Notes under the pieces: model-generated
The model's input: only the letters and a program-made list of their open reading frames with translations
Database searches by the model: none
What the model was told of the DNA's origin: nothing
Assembly: GCF_000971295.1 (NCBI RefSeq)
Contig: NZ_LANJ01000011.1
Coordinates: forward strand, 737,247 to 801,246
From: Devosia epidermidihirudinis
Lineage (GTDB): Bacteria > Pseudomonadota > Alphaproteobacteria > Rhizobiales > Devosiaceae
DNA length: 64,000 bases
Direction of reading: 5' to 3'
Shown: positions 1 to 8,503 of the stretch, one piece after another
How positions within the stretch are numbered: position 1 is the first letter of the stretch
Layout: the number at the start of each line of letters is the position of its first letter
Position numbers and translations under genes: made by a program

Positions 1-746
1 TAGCGCTCGAGCCCGCGGCACGTCAGATCGATATCGGCGAATGGACCCATGGGCTGCAGCACGTGCAACTGGTTCTGCGCATGCGCGAGCATGGCATCAA
101 CGATGGGGGCAAAGCCCGCGCGCTCGACATTGGCTTCCGTACCATTGCCCGCAAGCTTGAGAATGGCTGTAGCGATGCGGCTGGGGTTGGCGATCTGCGA
201 CATGGCGGCATGGAACAACAATGCCGCCAGCGCCGGATCATTCAGCGGCATGGATTGCAGGGCAACGCCGAGTGCCTGATCGTCGGTGATGGTGTTGGTG
301 GCCCGACCAAAGGCCTGCGCCTTGGGCAAAAGGGCCCGGGCCCGGAGAGCTGCAAGTATTGTGGGGAGCGCCGCGCGTGCTTCATCATTGCCGAGCATGG
401 CGCGCAGGCGTCGCCGCGCATCAAAGTCCTCGTCAGCTGCGGCAAGAGCCTCCTTCATGCGCTGCAAAACCTGCGGCATGACGGCCTCGAGATCGGCCTT
501 GCCAAATTGCCCGCTGGACAATTCGCTTTCTGGGATCAAGTCCGGGCACAGGTCGCGTGTCACCCAACGCCAGCCGAGCTCGGTGTGCGAGCGCTCCAGC
601 GAGCCGGCAAATGGATAAAGAACCGGGGCGTCGACTATGACGGGCTCGAGAAGACCGGCAAAGGGCACAGCATGCATCGCACCGCGAGAGGCGGTATGTG
701 CGGCGGTCGAGGTGGTCGTATGAGGACGATTTGCAGCGTTGGGCAT
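1..746 (-). CDS. Unrecognised protein, cut by the left window edge
   Basis: An open minus-strand frame runs from ATG at 746 to the window edge with no stop, so at least 248 residues are present. The final two bases read TA, so the next base outside the window could complete a stop codon. I do not recognise a family. The protein starts MPNAANRPH, and the rest is mostly helical and Ala/Leu-rich with no obvious signal peptide or membrane segment. A second Met lies about 30 residues in, where the sequence becomes less Thr/Ala-rich, and could be the real start. The upstream leader holds a short hairpin. Coding potential is supported by frame length and typical third-position GC. No function is proposed. 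Confidence 0.55.
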   Translation of the reverse strand, partial: MPNAANRPHTTTSTAAHTASRGAMHAVPFAGLLEPVIVDAPVLYPFAGSLERSHTELGWRWVTRDLCPDLIPESELSSGQFGKADLEAVMPQVLQRMKEALAAADEDFDARRRLRAMLGNDEARAALPTILAALRARALLPKAQAFGRATNTITDDQALGVALQSMPLNDPALAALLFHAAMSQIANPSRIATAILKLAGNGTEANVERAGFAPIVDAMLAHAQNQLHVLQPMGPFADIDLTCRGLER

Positions 747-756
747 TCAAACGAGC

Positions 757-783
757 GGTTTGGGAAGAACTACTCCCCAAACC
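757..783. other. Hairpin in the leader of the partial left-edge gene
   Basis: GGTTTGGG at 757-764 pairs perfectly with CCCAAACC at 776-783 around an 11-base loop. It lies just upstream of the start codon at 746 of the minus-strand gene. It could be a leader structure or an operator. No T-run follows on either strand, so a terminator is unlikely. Confidence 0.35.
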
Positions 784-837
784 CTAATGCCCGTAGGTAA
801 ACAATCTCACTCAATCGTGGGCAAGATTAGGCAACAA

Positions 838-1314
838 TCAGGCTGCGCCCTGTTCCACGGTCCAGTTGCCGTTCTGCTCGCGGCAGGCGGTGCCCTTGCG
901 GACATAGTCCTTGCCACCAGCCTTCACCGTGTGGGTGAAATCGCGGCAATCGAGGTTGTTCACGCGCACATATGGCCCAACGGACACGGTGCCGGTCGTG
1001 CCCTTGTCGCCCGCCCACTGGCGCGGTGCACCGGGACGGCCAAACTGCAGGGCATAGAACTGTGCGCTGTTGGCTTCAGCCGAATCGCGCGACGTCATCA
1101 CCGACAGAGCCGCTGGATCAACGAAGCCGTTGGCGACGCTGGTGGTCAGCAGGGCCTGCTGGGTGGTCTGCGCAGGCGTGGCGATCAGCGGCGTCGAGAT
1201 CACGGGCGTTGCGACGACAGGAGCCTGCACAACGACTGGAGTATTGCTCGTGGTGGTGCAAGCAGCCAGCGTCAGAGCCAGCAGCGGAGTAGCGAGGAGG
1301 GCAAAACGGTTCAT
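838..1314 (-). CDS. Lipoprotein with C-terminal 17 kDa surface-antigen-like domain
   Basis: From ATG at 1314 the protein begins with a basic n-region and a hydrophobic core ending in the lipobox LAAC, so it is expected to be lipidated and membrane anchored. The next ~40 residues are a Thr/Val/Pro/Ala-rich linker. The C-terminal ~60 residues carry the pattern CRDFT, then KAGGKDYV, then GTACREQNGNW, which resembles the outer-membrane 17 kDa antigen domain (RT0821/Lpp0805 type). An in-frame ATG at 1344 would add ten residues ahead of the signal peptide and is disfavoured because the signal would no longer be N-terminal. The exact role is unknown; an envelope function is inferred. Confidence 0.75.
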   Translation of the reverse strand: MNRFALLATPLLALTLAACTTTSNTPVVVQAPVVATPVISTPLIATPAQTTQQALLTTSVANGFVDPAALSVMTSRDSAEANSAQFYALQFGRPGAPRQWAGDKGTTGTVSVGPYVRVNNLDCRDFTHTVKAGGKDYVRKGTACREQNGNWTVEQGAA

Positions 1315-1369
1315 GTGTTGATCTCTTGGTGAACTTGGGTTCATGTTTTTTTATTGCGGCAAAACTGCG

Positions 1370-2737
1370 TCAACTCTTGGCCATGCCCCCTAGCCGGGCC
1401 GTGGGCAAACGAAGTTCCACCAGCAATCCTCCGAGCGCCGAACGCTTCAAAGCCAGACTGCCACCATACACATCCACCAGTTCCTTGACGATATCGAGCC
1501 CCAAGCCGCTGCCGGGCGTTTTCTCGTCTAGTCTGACACCGCGACGCAACACTTTCTGCGCGTCGTCTTCGCTCAGGCCCGGTCCATTGTCGTCAATGCG
1601 GATCAGCAGCATTGTTCCAGTGTCGCCGCGATCGCTCGACAGGCGCACGTCCACATGCCCATTTGACCACTTGCAGGCATTGTCGAGCAGATTGCCGGCC
1701 ATTTCCTCAAGGTCCGCCTCATCACCCCTGAACCAGGGCAACAGCGCATCCGGCTGATGGAAAGTGACGGAGACATCTCCGTGAATTTTGTCCATCACGC
1801 GGGACAGTCGCGCCATGACCATATTGGCGTCAGTCCTTTTGCCGACCACCGCCGTGCGGGCCGCCAAGCGGGCGCGGTCGAGATAGGTCGACACCATCGA
1901 GCTCATCTTCTCGCTCTCGCTCAGCACCACATCGGCCAGCGCGCCCTTGGACGAACCGGCTTCATTGCGCAGCACAGCGATCGGGGTCTTAAGGCCATGG
2001 GCCAGATTGCCCACCTGGTTGCGGGCCCGCTCGATGATCTGGGCGTTCGAGCGCAGCAGCTCGTTGACCTCTTCGGCGAGTGGCGCAATTTCTCTTGGGT
2101 ACGTGCCTGTCACGGATACGCTTTCACCCTCGCGCACGCTTTCAATAGCCGCGCTGAGCCGCGCTATTGGCCGCATAGCAAAGCGAGCGACGATGGCGCT
2201 CATGATGGCCAGCATGACACCAACCGCGCCCAGCACGATAAACGCCTGCCCGCGGAAATTGCCCACCAGCATCAGGATTTCGCTGAGATTGCCGGTGACG
2301 ACGATCTGATAAGTGTTCGGAGCCACGGTCACTGTGCGCTCCACCACGCGCATTTGGGTGCCGAAATCATCGTCCAACACGGCTGTGCGCCGACCAAATT
2401 GGTCCGGCACGCCGCTCAACGGCGGCAGGTCGATACCGACCAGCGAGGTTGAGAGGTTATAGAGCTTGCCATCGGCGTCGTAGATCGCCCAGTACCAGCC
2501 CGAACGCGGACGCCCAAAGCGTGGGTCGGTGAGCGTGATTTCCTCGCTCATCGGATCGCCGGTTTTCAGCACCGCACCTGCGAGGCTTTCGACGTGAAAC
2601 TGCAGGGTTTCCGACAGGGAGTTGTCCAGCGCACGGGAATAGAGGTCCGTCAGCAAAAAGCCCGTCGCCACCAGCGCCAGCACGAGCCAGCCGGCCGACA
2701 GCCAGAACAGGGATGCTGCGATGGAGCCTTTGCGCAT
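1370..2737 (-). CDS. feuQ: FeuQ-like sensor histidine kinase
   Basis: 455-residue inner-membrane kinase. A TM helix lies at about 9-30, a periplasmic sensor region at about 35-160, a second TM at about 163-185, then HAMP. The dimerisation/phosphoacceptor helix has NLAHGLKTP with His247, a PhoQ-like H-box. The ATPase domain has an N-box (NLLDNACKWS), a G1 box (DDNGPGL) and a G2 box (GSGLGLDIV). It lies 21 bp downstream of its response regulator on the same strand. In Sinorhizobium FeuQ controls FeuP and cyclic glucan export; that role here is inferred from similarity and gene order. The paralogous PhoQ naming is the main alternative. Confidence 0.8.
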   Translation of the reverse strand: MRKGSIAASLFWLSAGWLVLALVATGFLLTDLYSRALDNSLSETLQFHVESLAGAVLKTGDPMSEEITLTDPRFGRPRSGWYWAIYDADGKLYNLSTSLVGIDLPPLSGVPDQFGRRTAVLDDDFGTQMRVVERTVTVAPNTYQIVVTGNLSEILMLVGNFRGQAFIVLGAVGVMLAIMSAIVARFAMRPIARLSAAIESVREGESVSVTGTYPREIAPLAEEVNELLRSNAQIIERARNQVGNLAHGLKTPIAVLRNEAGSSKGALADVVLSESEKMSSMVSTYLDRARLAARTAVVGKRTDANMVMARLSRVMDKIHGDVSVTFHQPDALLPWFRGDEADLEEMAGNLLDNACKWSNGHVDVRLSSDRGDTGTMLLIRIDDNGPGLSEDDAQKVLRRGVRLDEKTPGSGLGLDIVKELVDVYGGSLALKRSALGGLLVELRLPTARLGGMAKS

Positions 2738-2758
2738 GCCGTTCGCTTCAGACAGCGC

Positions 2759-3418
2759 CTAGTCCTCCGCGATCTGGTAGCCGAGGCCGCGCACGGTCTG
2801 GATGCTGTCATCCGGCAGCTTCTTGCGCAGGCGACCAACAAACACCTCGATGGTGTTGCTGTCGCGGTCGAAGTCCTGATCGTAGAGATGCTCGGTCAGT
2901 TCAGTCCGCGAAATGACCTTGCCCTTGTGGTGCATCAGGTAGCTCAGCAGCCGCAATTCGTGGCTGGTCAGCTTCACTGACTGCCCGCCGACAGTCACCT
3001 TGCCCGAGCGCGCATCAAGCCGCACGGAGCCAGCGACGATCTCGTTGGACGCCAGCCCAGCCGCACGGCGCACAAGCGCACGAATGCGCGCCAACACTTC
3101 TTCCATATGGAAGGGCTTGGCGACGTAATCATCAGCGCCGGCATCGATGCCCTGCACCTTGTCGCTCCACCGGTCGCGGGCGGTCAGCAGCAGCACGGGC
3201 ATGGTCTTGCCGTTGCGGCGCCATTCCTCGAGCACACTCAGGCCGTCCATTTGCGGCAGACCGATATCGAGCACGATGGCGTCATAGGGTTCGGTGTCGC
3301 CGAGGAAGTGCCCTTCCTCGCCATCGAACGCCACGTCCACGGCATAACCCGCTTCAGTCAGGGCGTCCTTGAGCTGACGGTTGAGATTGGTGTCGTCTTC
3401 AACAACCAGAATTCGCAT
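2759..3418 (-). CDS. feuP: FeuP-like OmpR-family response regulator
   Basis: 219 residues. An N-terminal receiver has acidic residues near position 8, phosphoacceptor Asp51 in VLDIGLP, and the conserved Lys in AKPFHM. A C-terminal winged-helix (about 125-217) includes the RTELTEHLYDQDFDRDSN stretch typical of FeuP/PhoP proteins of rhizobia. It should be phosphorylated by the adjacent FeuQ-like kinase and bind promoter DNA. Its start lies 21 bp after a small exported protein gene, giving the order small periplasmic protein, feuP, feuQ. That is the same as feuN-feuP-feuQ in Sinorhizobium. Confidence 0.85.
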   Translation of the reverse strand: MRILVVEDDTNLNRQLKDALTEAGYAVDVAFDGEEGHFLGDTEPYDAIVLDIGLPQMDGLSVLEEWRRNGKTMPVLLLTARDRWSDKVQGIDAGADDYVAKPFHMEEVLARIRALVRRAAGLASNEIVAGSVRLDARSGKVTVGGQSVKLTSHELRLLSYLMHHKGKVISRTELTEHLYDQDFDRDSNTIEVFVGRLRKKLPDDSIQTVRGLGYQIAED

Positions 3419-3439
3419 GAGCAGGCCCCCGCAATGGCG

Positions 3440-3721
3440 CTATTGTGCACTCAAAGTCATGTTTTGAGCAGTGCCATCTTGCATGACAACCCCGACCTTC
3501 CACACCAGGCCGCCCTGTTCGCACACTTCGGCATTGGTCACAGTGGCGCTGCCATCGACCCCTGCTTCGGCAAGGACAGTCGCCAAAGACTTGATCTGGC
3601 CAGAGGCCACGGCCTGGTTGATGGCGGCCTTGTCCAGGCACGCAGCATTGGCCGCGCCAGCGGAAACCAGGCCAAGCGCAAGGACGATGGGAACCAGTAA
3701 TTTGGACATGGGATTTTTCAT
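3440..3721 (-). CDS. Small exported PepSY-like protein, positional FeuN counterpart
   Basis: 93 residues. A signal peptide (MSKLLVPIVLALGLVSAGAANA) is followed by a mature part of about 66 residues with two Cys. The segment SGQIKSLATVLAEAG followed by GLVWKVGVVMQDGTAQ has the spacing of a single PepSY unit. It lies 21 bp upstream of feuP on the same strand. In Sinorhizobium the gene at this position, feuN, encodes a small periplasmic inhibitor of FeuQ. I infer the same role here from location and export; sequence homology to FeuN was not tested. The start could be Met1 or Met5 (3709), and neither has a strong ribosome binding site. Confidence 0.7.
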   Translation of the reverse strand: MKNPMSKLLVPIVLALGLVSAGAANAACLDKAAINQAVASGQIKSLATVLAEAGVDGSATVTNAEVCEQGGLVWKVGVVMQDGTAQNMTLSAQ

Positions 3722-3825
3722 GAGAGCAACTTAGGGCGGGGTTGCTGAATGGGACATGAATGCGGCGGCCAAGTCAAAAACATTGGGTGTTTATGGCAAA
3801 ACCGCGGCATTCCCGCCCCATATGG

Positions 3826-3842
3826 CCCGCAAACGCTGCGGG
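3826..3842 (-). terminator. Weak hairpin directly after the endolysin stop
   Basis: CCCGCA at 3826-3831 pairs with TGCGGG at 3837-3842 with a 5-base loop, immediately downstream of the minus-strand stop at 3844. There is no T-run after it, so it would be a poor intrinsic terminator. It may mark the end of the GTA transcript or protect its 3' end. Confidence 0.25.
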
Positions 3843-3843
3843 T

Positions 3844-4029
3844 TCAAGCCTTGCTGATGTCGCCCTTGAAGCCTTTGCGCAGGAAGATCACCGCAAGTGC
3901 TTCCATAATCAGGTGACCAGCCGACGCCCCATCCAGCGCAGGCAGATCAACGCCCAGCAATTGCGCGACACCAGCCAGCAGCATGATCGCCGAGACGATA
4001 TAGGTCTTGTAGCCACTAAGATAAGCCAT
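3844..4029 (-). CDS. Possible separately translated holin-like protein (internal start)
   Basis: Inside the endolysin frame an ATG at 4029 is preceded by TGGAGG with a 6-base spacer, a near-ideal Shine-Dalgarno site, and begins MAYLSGYKTYIVSAIMLLAG. The 61-residue product would have two membrane helices and a short basic tail (RKGFKG), the size and shape of a holin. The site is in frame with the endolysin, which reads through it as Asn-Trp-Arg-Thr-Thr-Met. This looks like an endolysin gene and a holin gene joined by loss of the first stop codon while the second start was kept. Use of the internal start is inferred from sequence only. Confidence 0.5.
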   Translation of the reverse strand: MAYLSGYKTYIVSAIMLLAGVAQLLGVDLPALDGASAGHLIMEALAVIFLRKGFKGDISKA

Positions 4030-4611
4030 GGTCGTCCTCCAGTTGAAACTATCGTGTGATGTGGGAGCCGCCGCCCCTGTGGCCGCCAGCGCACTGGCGC
4101 GGATCGCCGCGACGCGGCTGCTCCAGCCCTTGCCGAAGACAGCAAAGGTCGAAAGCCCCTTCAGGAACCCCAGCCGTCGGTCGCAATAGGCATTGATCAG
4201 CCCCGCGCTGCCGCTTCGAGCCACCCGGGACTTGAGCGTATCCAGCGTCAGCGGCCCGATCTGACCATCTGCCACCGTGCCCAGTTCGGCCTGCAGCGTG
4301 CGGATCGCCCGATCCGGGCCGGAATTGACCGCATAGTCGAACACAATGAGATCAATGCCCGGCGGCAGGCTCCCTGCCTTGCAGCGTTCCCAATAGCTGG
4401 CGCGATAGATCTTGGCCGCCTCGGCCCGGCCCAGCGCCTTGACCTCGGCCTTGTCCAGCTGCCACCAGGGCGACACATGGCGCCAGCGCGCCAAGGTTTT
4501 GTGGGTGATGCCCATATTGGTCGCCCCGCCGGGATCACTGGGGTGGTCAACATAGCCGCCCTCGTGGCGAAGCACCTCGTCGAGGCAGATATCAAAGCGC
4601 GATCTAGCCAT
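3844..4611 (-). CDS. GTA-linked GH108 endolysin with C-terminal holin-like domain
   Basis: 255 residues from ATG at 4611, which has GGAG 6 bases upstream and overlaps the g15 stop by 8 bp. Residues ~6-90 form a GH108 (DUF847) muramidase domain with catalytic Glu17 in RHEGGYVDHP and the GGATNMGIT motif. Residues ~95-170 form the linked peptidoglycan-binding domain (FDYAVNSG, then DGQIGPLT). After a Ser/Ala linker, residues 195-255 carry two hydrophobic segments (about 203-221 and 232-246) like a small holin. The enzyme would cut peptidoglycan to release GTA particles. The last 61 codons are preceded by an internal ribosome binding site and start and may also be made separately (see the next entry). 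Confidence 0.85.
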   Translation of the reverse strand: MARSRFDICLDEVLRHEGGYVDHPSDPGGATNMGITHKTLARWRHVSPWWQLDKAEVKALGRAEAAKIYRASYWERCKAGSLPPGIDLIVFDYAVNSGPDRAIRTLQAELGTVADGQIGPLTLDTLKSRVARSGSAGLINAYCDRRLGFLKGLSTFAVFGKGWSSRVAAIRASALAATGAAAPTSHDSFNWRTTMAYLSGYKTYIVSAIMLLAGVAQLLGVDLPALDGASAGHLIMEALAVIFLRKGFKGDISKA

Positions 4612-7600
4612 GGAATGCTCCTGATGCGGCATGGCCCAGACCCAGCGATGCGCTGACTTGGGCCACGGTGAACACAAAGGATGCAGGCATCGCCCCGAAG
4701 TCGGCAGTCTGTTCGGCAGCGCCATAGCTCACTGCTGGCGTCGCACTATTGATGGTTCGAACAGGAATGCCCGCCTTGAGGATCGTCACCCGATAGGCTT
4801 CGGGCATGAATTCCAGTGGCGCATCCCCCGCCTCCCAACCATCGCCATCGGCGCGGCTGCACCGCACCCAGCCCAGCGACACTGCCCCACCGGTCTTCCG
4901 TTCTGCCCGCAAATGCACCGGCGGCAAAGGCCGCTCGACCTGCGTTGTCGTCGCCACAGTTTGCGGCATGCCCTCAAGGTCGCCGCCCCCCGCATAGAGA
5001 CGAAACGCACGCTCCTCGCCCAACCAATGCGCCTCAACCGGCACCGTCCCGACGCGACTATCGAGCAGCATCACCGCCCTGCCCGCCGAAACAGGCCCCA
5101 TCGCCGGCCCTGTCCCCATCTGTCCGCGCAGCAAGTGGCGCAGCCGATAGCACCCCGACGAGATCAGCTCAGCCTCGGCAAAGCCAATCACCTCCCAGCC
5201 CCCCGCATCGGTTTGCAGCGCCAGCCGGTTCGCTCCCGCCAACACCGCGTCAGACTCAGCCGATGCCAGGTGCCCGCCATGCAGCAGAACCTCGAGGCCC
5301 TGCCCCATATCCCAGACGCCGAGCGGACCAGCGCCCAGTGGCGTCACCGTCTCGCCAATCGTGCCGCGTCGTGTCAGCGACAGAACATTGGCCCCCGTCG
5401 CGTCGTGCACCAGCTGCAGCGCACCCGGCCATGGCGCAGCAAAACCGGCCACGACAATGCGCGACTGCGCCTCACCCGGTAGCCCCGGCAAGTGCGCCGT
5501 CACCACTTCGGGAATGGCATCGACACCGGCATCGGTGCTCGCCAACGGGCGGTCAATCCCCGTGGCAATGGCGGTTCCCGCCGGCATACTGCGCGCGGTG
5601 ACCCGCCGCGTTCGCCCATCGCGGATTTCCTCGACCAGAAACGGCCCCTCGATGACCCCGCCAATGTCGACGAGATCGCCCGGCTCCACCGCCAGCGCCG
5701 ACGGCGGCAGATCAAACTGCACTGTCTCGCGCCGCCCATTGCGCGCATCCAGCATCCTTTCAGCCGCCAGCCGCGCCCCCGCACCATCCAGCACCAGCGA
5801 CAGCGCTTCACCCGCCAAAGGCCCGTCGGCGCGGCTCGTCGCCGTCACAGTCGCTGTCAGATAATCGCGCTCCCGATCCACATAGGACACCGCCAGCCGT
5901 CCCGGCGTCTCCGCAGGATCAGGCCGTCTGCGGGACAAAGTTGCGCCGTCGCCATCGGCAAAGCGATCGGGATCGAGCGACAGCGCCACGGCCTCGCGCG
6001 CATTGCCGATCCTCAGCCCATCCGCCGCACTGCGCAGGGCACCACCGCTGATCGCCAACAGCGGCTCCAGCGCCTCGCGCCCCGTCGTCGCCCCCGCCAG
6101 CACGTAGCCGCCGACAAAAGGCGCCGCCGCTTCGGCCTTCAGCGCCACGCCATGCTCATCGGCCAGCGCCGCAGCGAGTTCGTCACTCGCCATGCCGCCC
6201 AATCGCCCTGTCAGCCAGTGCCCCGTGCGGTGATTGCCGCCATCAGCCCACACATTGGTCATCGCCGGAAAAGCCGGATAGGGCCGCGCGTCCCAGGTCC
6301 AGTGATAGATGCGCGACACGTCCACCATGCCAGCCGGGTTATTCGCCGGATTGCGCCAGAACGCCTGATGCGCGCGCAAAAACTGACGCTGGATCAGCGT
6401 ATCGGGCACGCCGTTCGAAAAATGCGGACGCCCACTCTCAACGCTTTTCGGATCACCGAATATACTGGGCTGGTTCGCCCCCTTGTCGACAGCCGCGCAA
6501 CCAAGCTCGGTAAACCAGATCGGTTTACTCGACGGCACCCAGGCGGTCGGCGTCGCAGCGCGCACCCCGCCCGGCCGGTTGTAATGCGGCTTGCTCCACC
6601 AATTGCGAATGTCCTTGAATCGCCAGACCCATGGCTCGCCGTAAGTCCCGTCACCAATCGGCGTGCGTACCTGCGCGGCTCGATCAGCTTCGCTGGCATA
6701 GAACCAATCATAGCCCTCCCCGCCCGCGATATTCCCAGCCAGATAATCGATCTCATAACCATTGGCCGACAGCGCCGCATCGACATGACCAATGCCATCG
6801 CGCCAATCGGCCAACGGCATGTAATTGTCGATGCCCACCGCGTTGATATTGGCCGAGGCCCAGAGCGGATCGAGGTGAAAGAACTTCTCCCCGTCACGCT
6901 GATAGCCCGAATACTCGCTCCAATCGGCCGCATAGGTCAGCTTGGTCGCAGACCCCACCACCGCCCGCACATCTGCCGCCAGCGTCACCAGCGCATCGAC
7001 AAACGGAAAGCTGTTCCCCGCCCCGCGCACACTGGTCAGCCCCACCATTTCCGAGCCGATGACCAGCGCATCTATGCCACCCGCCGCCACAGCGATCCCG
7101 GCATAATGCAACACCATCTGCCGATAGCCCGCAGCAAAGCTCGCCACCTGCGTCGCCGCCGCCGCGCTCTTGTCGGGCGATCCGGCCCGTCCTGGCGCCG
7201 GATGACAGGTAATGCGCCCGCGCCAAGGATAGGCCGCTTGCCCCGTCCCACCATAGGGGTCCGGCAGACTATTGCCCTCCGGCACGTCCATCATCACCAT
7301 CGGATAGAGCGTCACCGCGATGCCGCGCCGCTTGAGATCGGCAATCGCCGCACGCACCGACGCATCCGACGGCGTGCCGCCATACGCCGCCCCACCGCCA
7401 TGGCTCGACACCACCGGTACAGAGCCTCGCCCCAGACCCTTGACGCTCCAGCTCGTGCCCTTGATCGAACGGCTCGCCGCCTCGACGCGCGGACCGATGG
7501 TGCAATTGCCGCAACGCAAATCATTGCCAAACCAGGCCACCACCAGCGCCACCCGCTGCAGGTTCGGACACAACGCCACCAGCTCATCGATCGAAAAGGT

Positions 7601-8326
7601 CCAGTCGCTGATCGACCTGGACACATGGGCATTCTCGGCCTCAGTGCGCCCTGGCCCGGCAATGCGCACGCGCGGCACCGGGTCATAGCCAAACTCGGTC
7701 GCACCGGGGATCACCGTCACCGCGCGGATATCGCGCTCCAGGTCCCCCACCACGCGACACAGTTCCACCGACAATTGCGGGATGCGGTTGCCAAATTTGC
7801 TCAGCGGCAACTGCTCGACCACGAGATAGCAGAGCCCGCGATAGGCCGGTGCCACGCCCTGCGTCGCCTCGATCAGCCCATCCGGCAGCTGGGTTTCCGT
7901 GCCGCGATAAAAGCGCAGCGTCAGCCCATTGGTATCCAGCAACTGCCCATCGGCCCAGATGCGCCCCAGCCGATGCCCTTCGCCCTCGCAGAACGCCACG
8001 GCAAAGCTCGCGCCCACCTCGTCCTCGGTCGGCTGGCTCATGCCCTTGGCGCCGCGCCCCTCGCTGCCCAAAGTCTCCAGTTCGCGCGCCCAGATGATAT
8101 TGCCCGAGAGGCGACTCCAGCCATAAAGCCGCGCCACCGCCCCTCCTTCGGACGATCCCTGCAGCCTGATATCGCTGCCGCGCGTCTCCGGCTTTTCGCC
8201 AAACAACATGCCATCAATGGCGCTACCGGCCAGCGCCCCCAGCGCCCGCCCCACAGTCGCGCCAATAGGCCCACCGATCAGCCCACCAGCAAACTGCCCA
8301 GCCAACGAAAGCGCTAGAGTGGCCAT
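4604..8326 (-). CDS. GTA gp15-like tail/host-specificity protein
   Basis: 1240 residues, close to the size of RcGTA gp15 (about 1,300). The N-terminus is a Gly/Ala-rich hydrophobic stretch. The middle (about 430-720) is a GTA TIM-barrel-like domain with motifs such as WFTELGCAAVDKGANQ and DNYMPLADWRDG. It is followed by a phage-tail domain (about 790-950) and a beta-rich C-terminus. It is expected to sit at the tip of the GTA tail and contact the recipient cell. It overlaps the endolysin start by 8 bp. A palindromic repeat separates it from g14. The frame is fully open, with no sign of decay. Confidence 0.9.
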   Translation of the reverse strand: MATLALSLAGQFAGGLIGGPIGATVGRALGALAGSAIDGMLFGEKPETRGSDIRLQGSSEGGAVARLYGWSRLSGNIIWARELETLGSEGRGAKGMSQPTEDEVGASFAVAFCEGEGHRLGRIWADGQLLDTNGLTLRFYRGTETQLPDGLIEATQGVAPAYRGLCYLVVEQLPLSKFGNRIPQLSVELCRVVGDLERDIRAVTVIPGATEFGYDPVPRVRIAGPGRTEAENAHVSRSISDWTFSIDELVALCPNLQRVALVVAWFGNDLRCGNCTIGPRVEAASRSIKGTSWSVKGLGRGSVPVVSSHGGGAAYGGTPSDASVRAAIADLKRRGIAVTLYPMVMMDVPEGNSLPDPYGGTGQAAYPWRGRITCHPAPGRAGSPDKSAAAATQVASFAAGYRQMVLHYAGIAVAAGGIDALVIGSEMVGLTSVRGAGNSFPFVDALVTLAADVRAVVGSATKLTYAADWSEYSGYQRDGEKFFHLDPLWASANINAVGIDNYMPLADWRDGIGHVDAALSANGYEIDYLAGNIAGGEGYDWFYASEADRAAQVRTPIGDGTYGEPWVWRFKDIRNWWSKPHYNRPGGVRAATPTAWVPSSKPIWFTELGCAAVDKGANQPSIFGDPKSVESGRPHFSNGVPDTLIQRQFLRAHQAFWRNPANNPAGMVDVSRIYHWTWDARPYPAFPAMTNVWADGGNHRTGHWLTGRLGGMASDELAAALADEHGVALKAEAAAPFVGGYVLAGATTGREALEPLLAISGGALRSAADGLRIGNAREAVALSLDPDRFADGDGATLSRRRPDPAETPGRLAVSYVDRERDYLTATVTATSRADGPLAGEALSLVLDGAGARLAAERMLDARNGRRETVQFDLPPSALAVEPGDLVDIGGVIEGPFLVEEIRDGRTRRVTARSMPAGTAIATGIDRPLASTDAGVDAIPEVVTAHLPGLPGEAQSRIVVAGFAAPWPGALQLVHDATGANVLSLTRRGTIGETVTPLGAGPLGVWDMGQGLEVLLHGGHLASAESDAVLAGANRLALQTDAGGWEVIGFAEAELISSGCYRLRHLLRGQMGTGPAMGPVSAGRAVMLLDSRVGTVPVEAHWLGEERAFRLYAGGGDLEGMPQTVATTTQVERPLPPVHLRAERKTGGAVSLGWVRCSRADGDGWEAGDAPLEFMPEAYRVTILKAGIPVRTINSATPAVSYGAAEQTADFGAMPASFVFTVAQVSASLGLGHAASGAFHG

Positions 8327-8350
8327 GATATGTCCTTTGGTTTGCGCTCT

Positions 8351-8503
8351 TCACCTCTCCCTTCGGGGGAGAGTGCCTGCCCTCGGGCAACGACCCGAGG
8401 GTCGACCCTCTTGGGTCGGGTGAGGGGGCCTTTACTGGTGCGGTGTGTGAGGAAGGCCCCCTCACCCGTCGCTGCGCTCCGACCTCTCCCCCGAAGGGAG
8501 AGG
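8351..8503. repeat. Family E palindromic repeat, overlapping the g14 3' end
   Basis: Two inverted arms (CACCTCTCCCTTCGGGGGAGAG at the left and its partner in CCGACCTCTCCCCCGAAGGG at the right) flank a core that contains a smaller CCCTCGGG/CCCGAGGG hairpin related to family A. The right arm lies inside the g14 coding sequence and supplies its last codons and stop. Related copies occur at 12299, 13798, 26440 and 58163. Confidence 0.75.

Noticed and set aside
5492..8317. 941-residue plus-strand open frame over the GTA g15 gene
   Set aside because: It is very rich in Arg, His, Pro and Gln and lies exactly antisense to a protein with clear GTA-TIM motifs. Long antisense frames are expected in GC-rich coding DNA.
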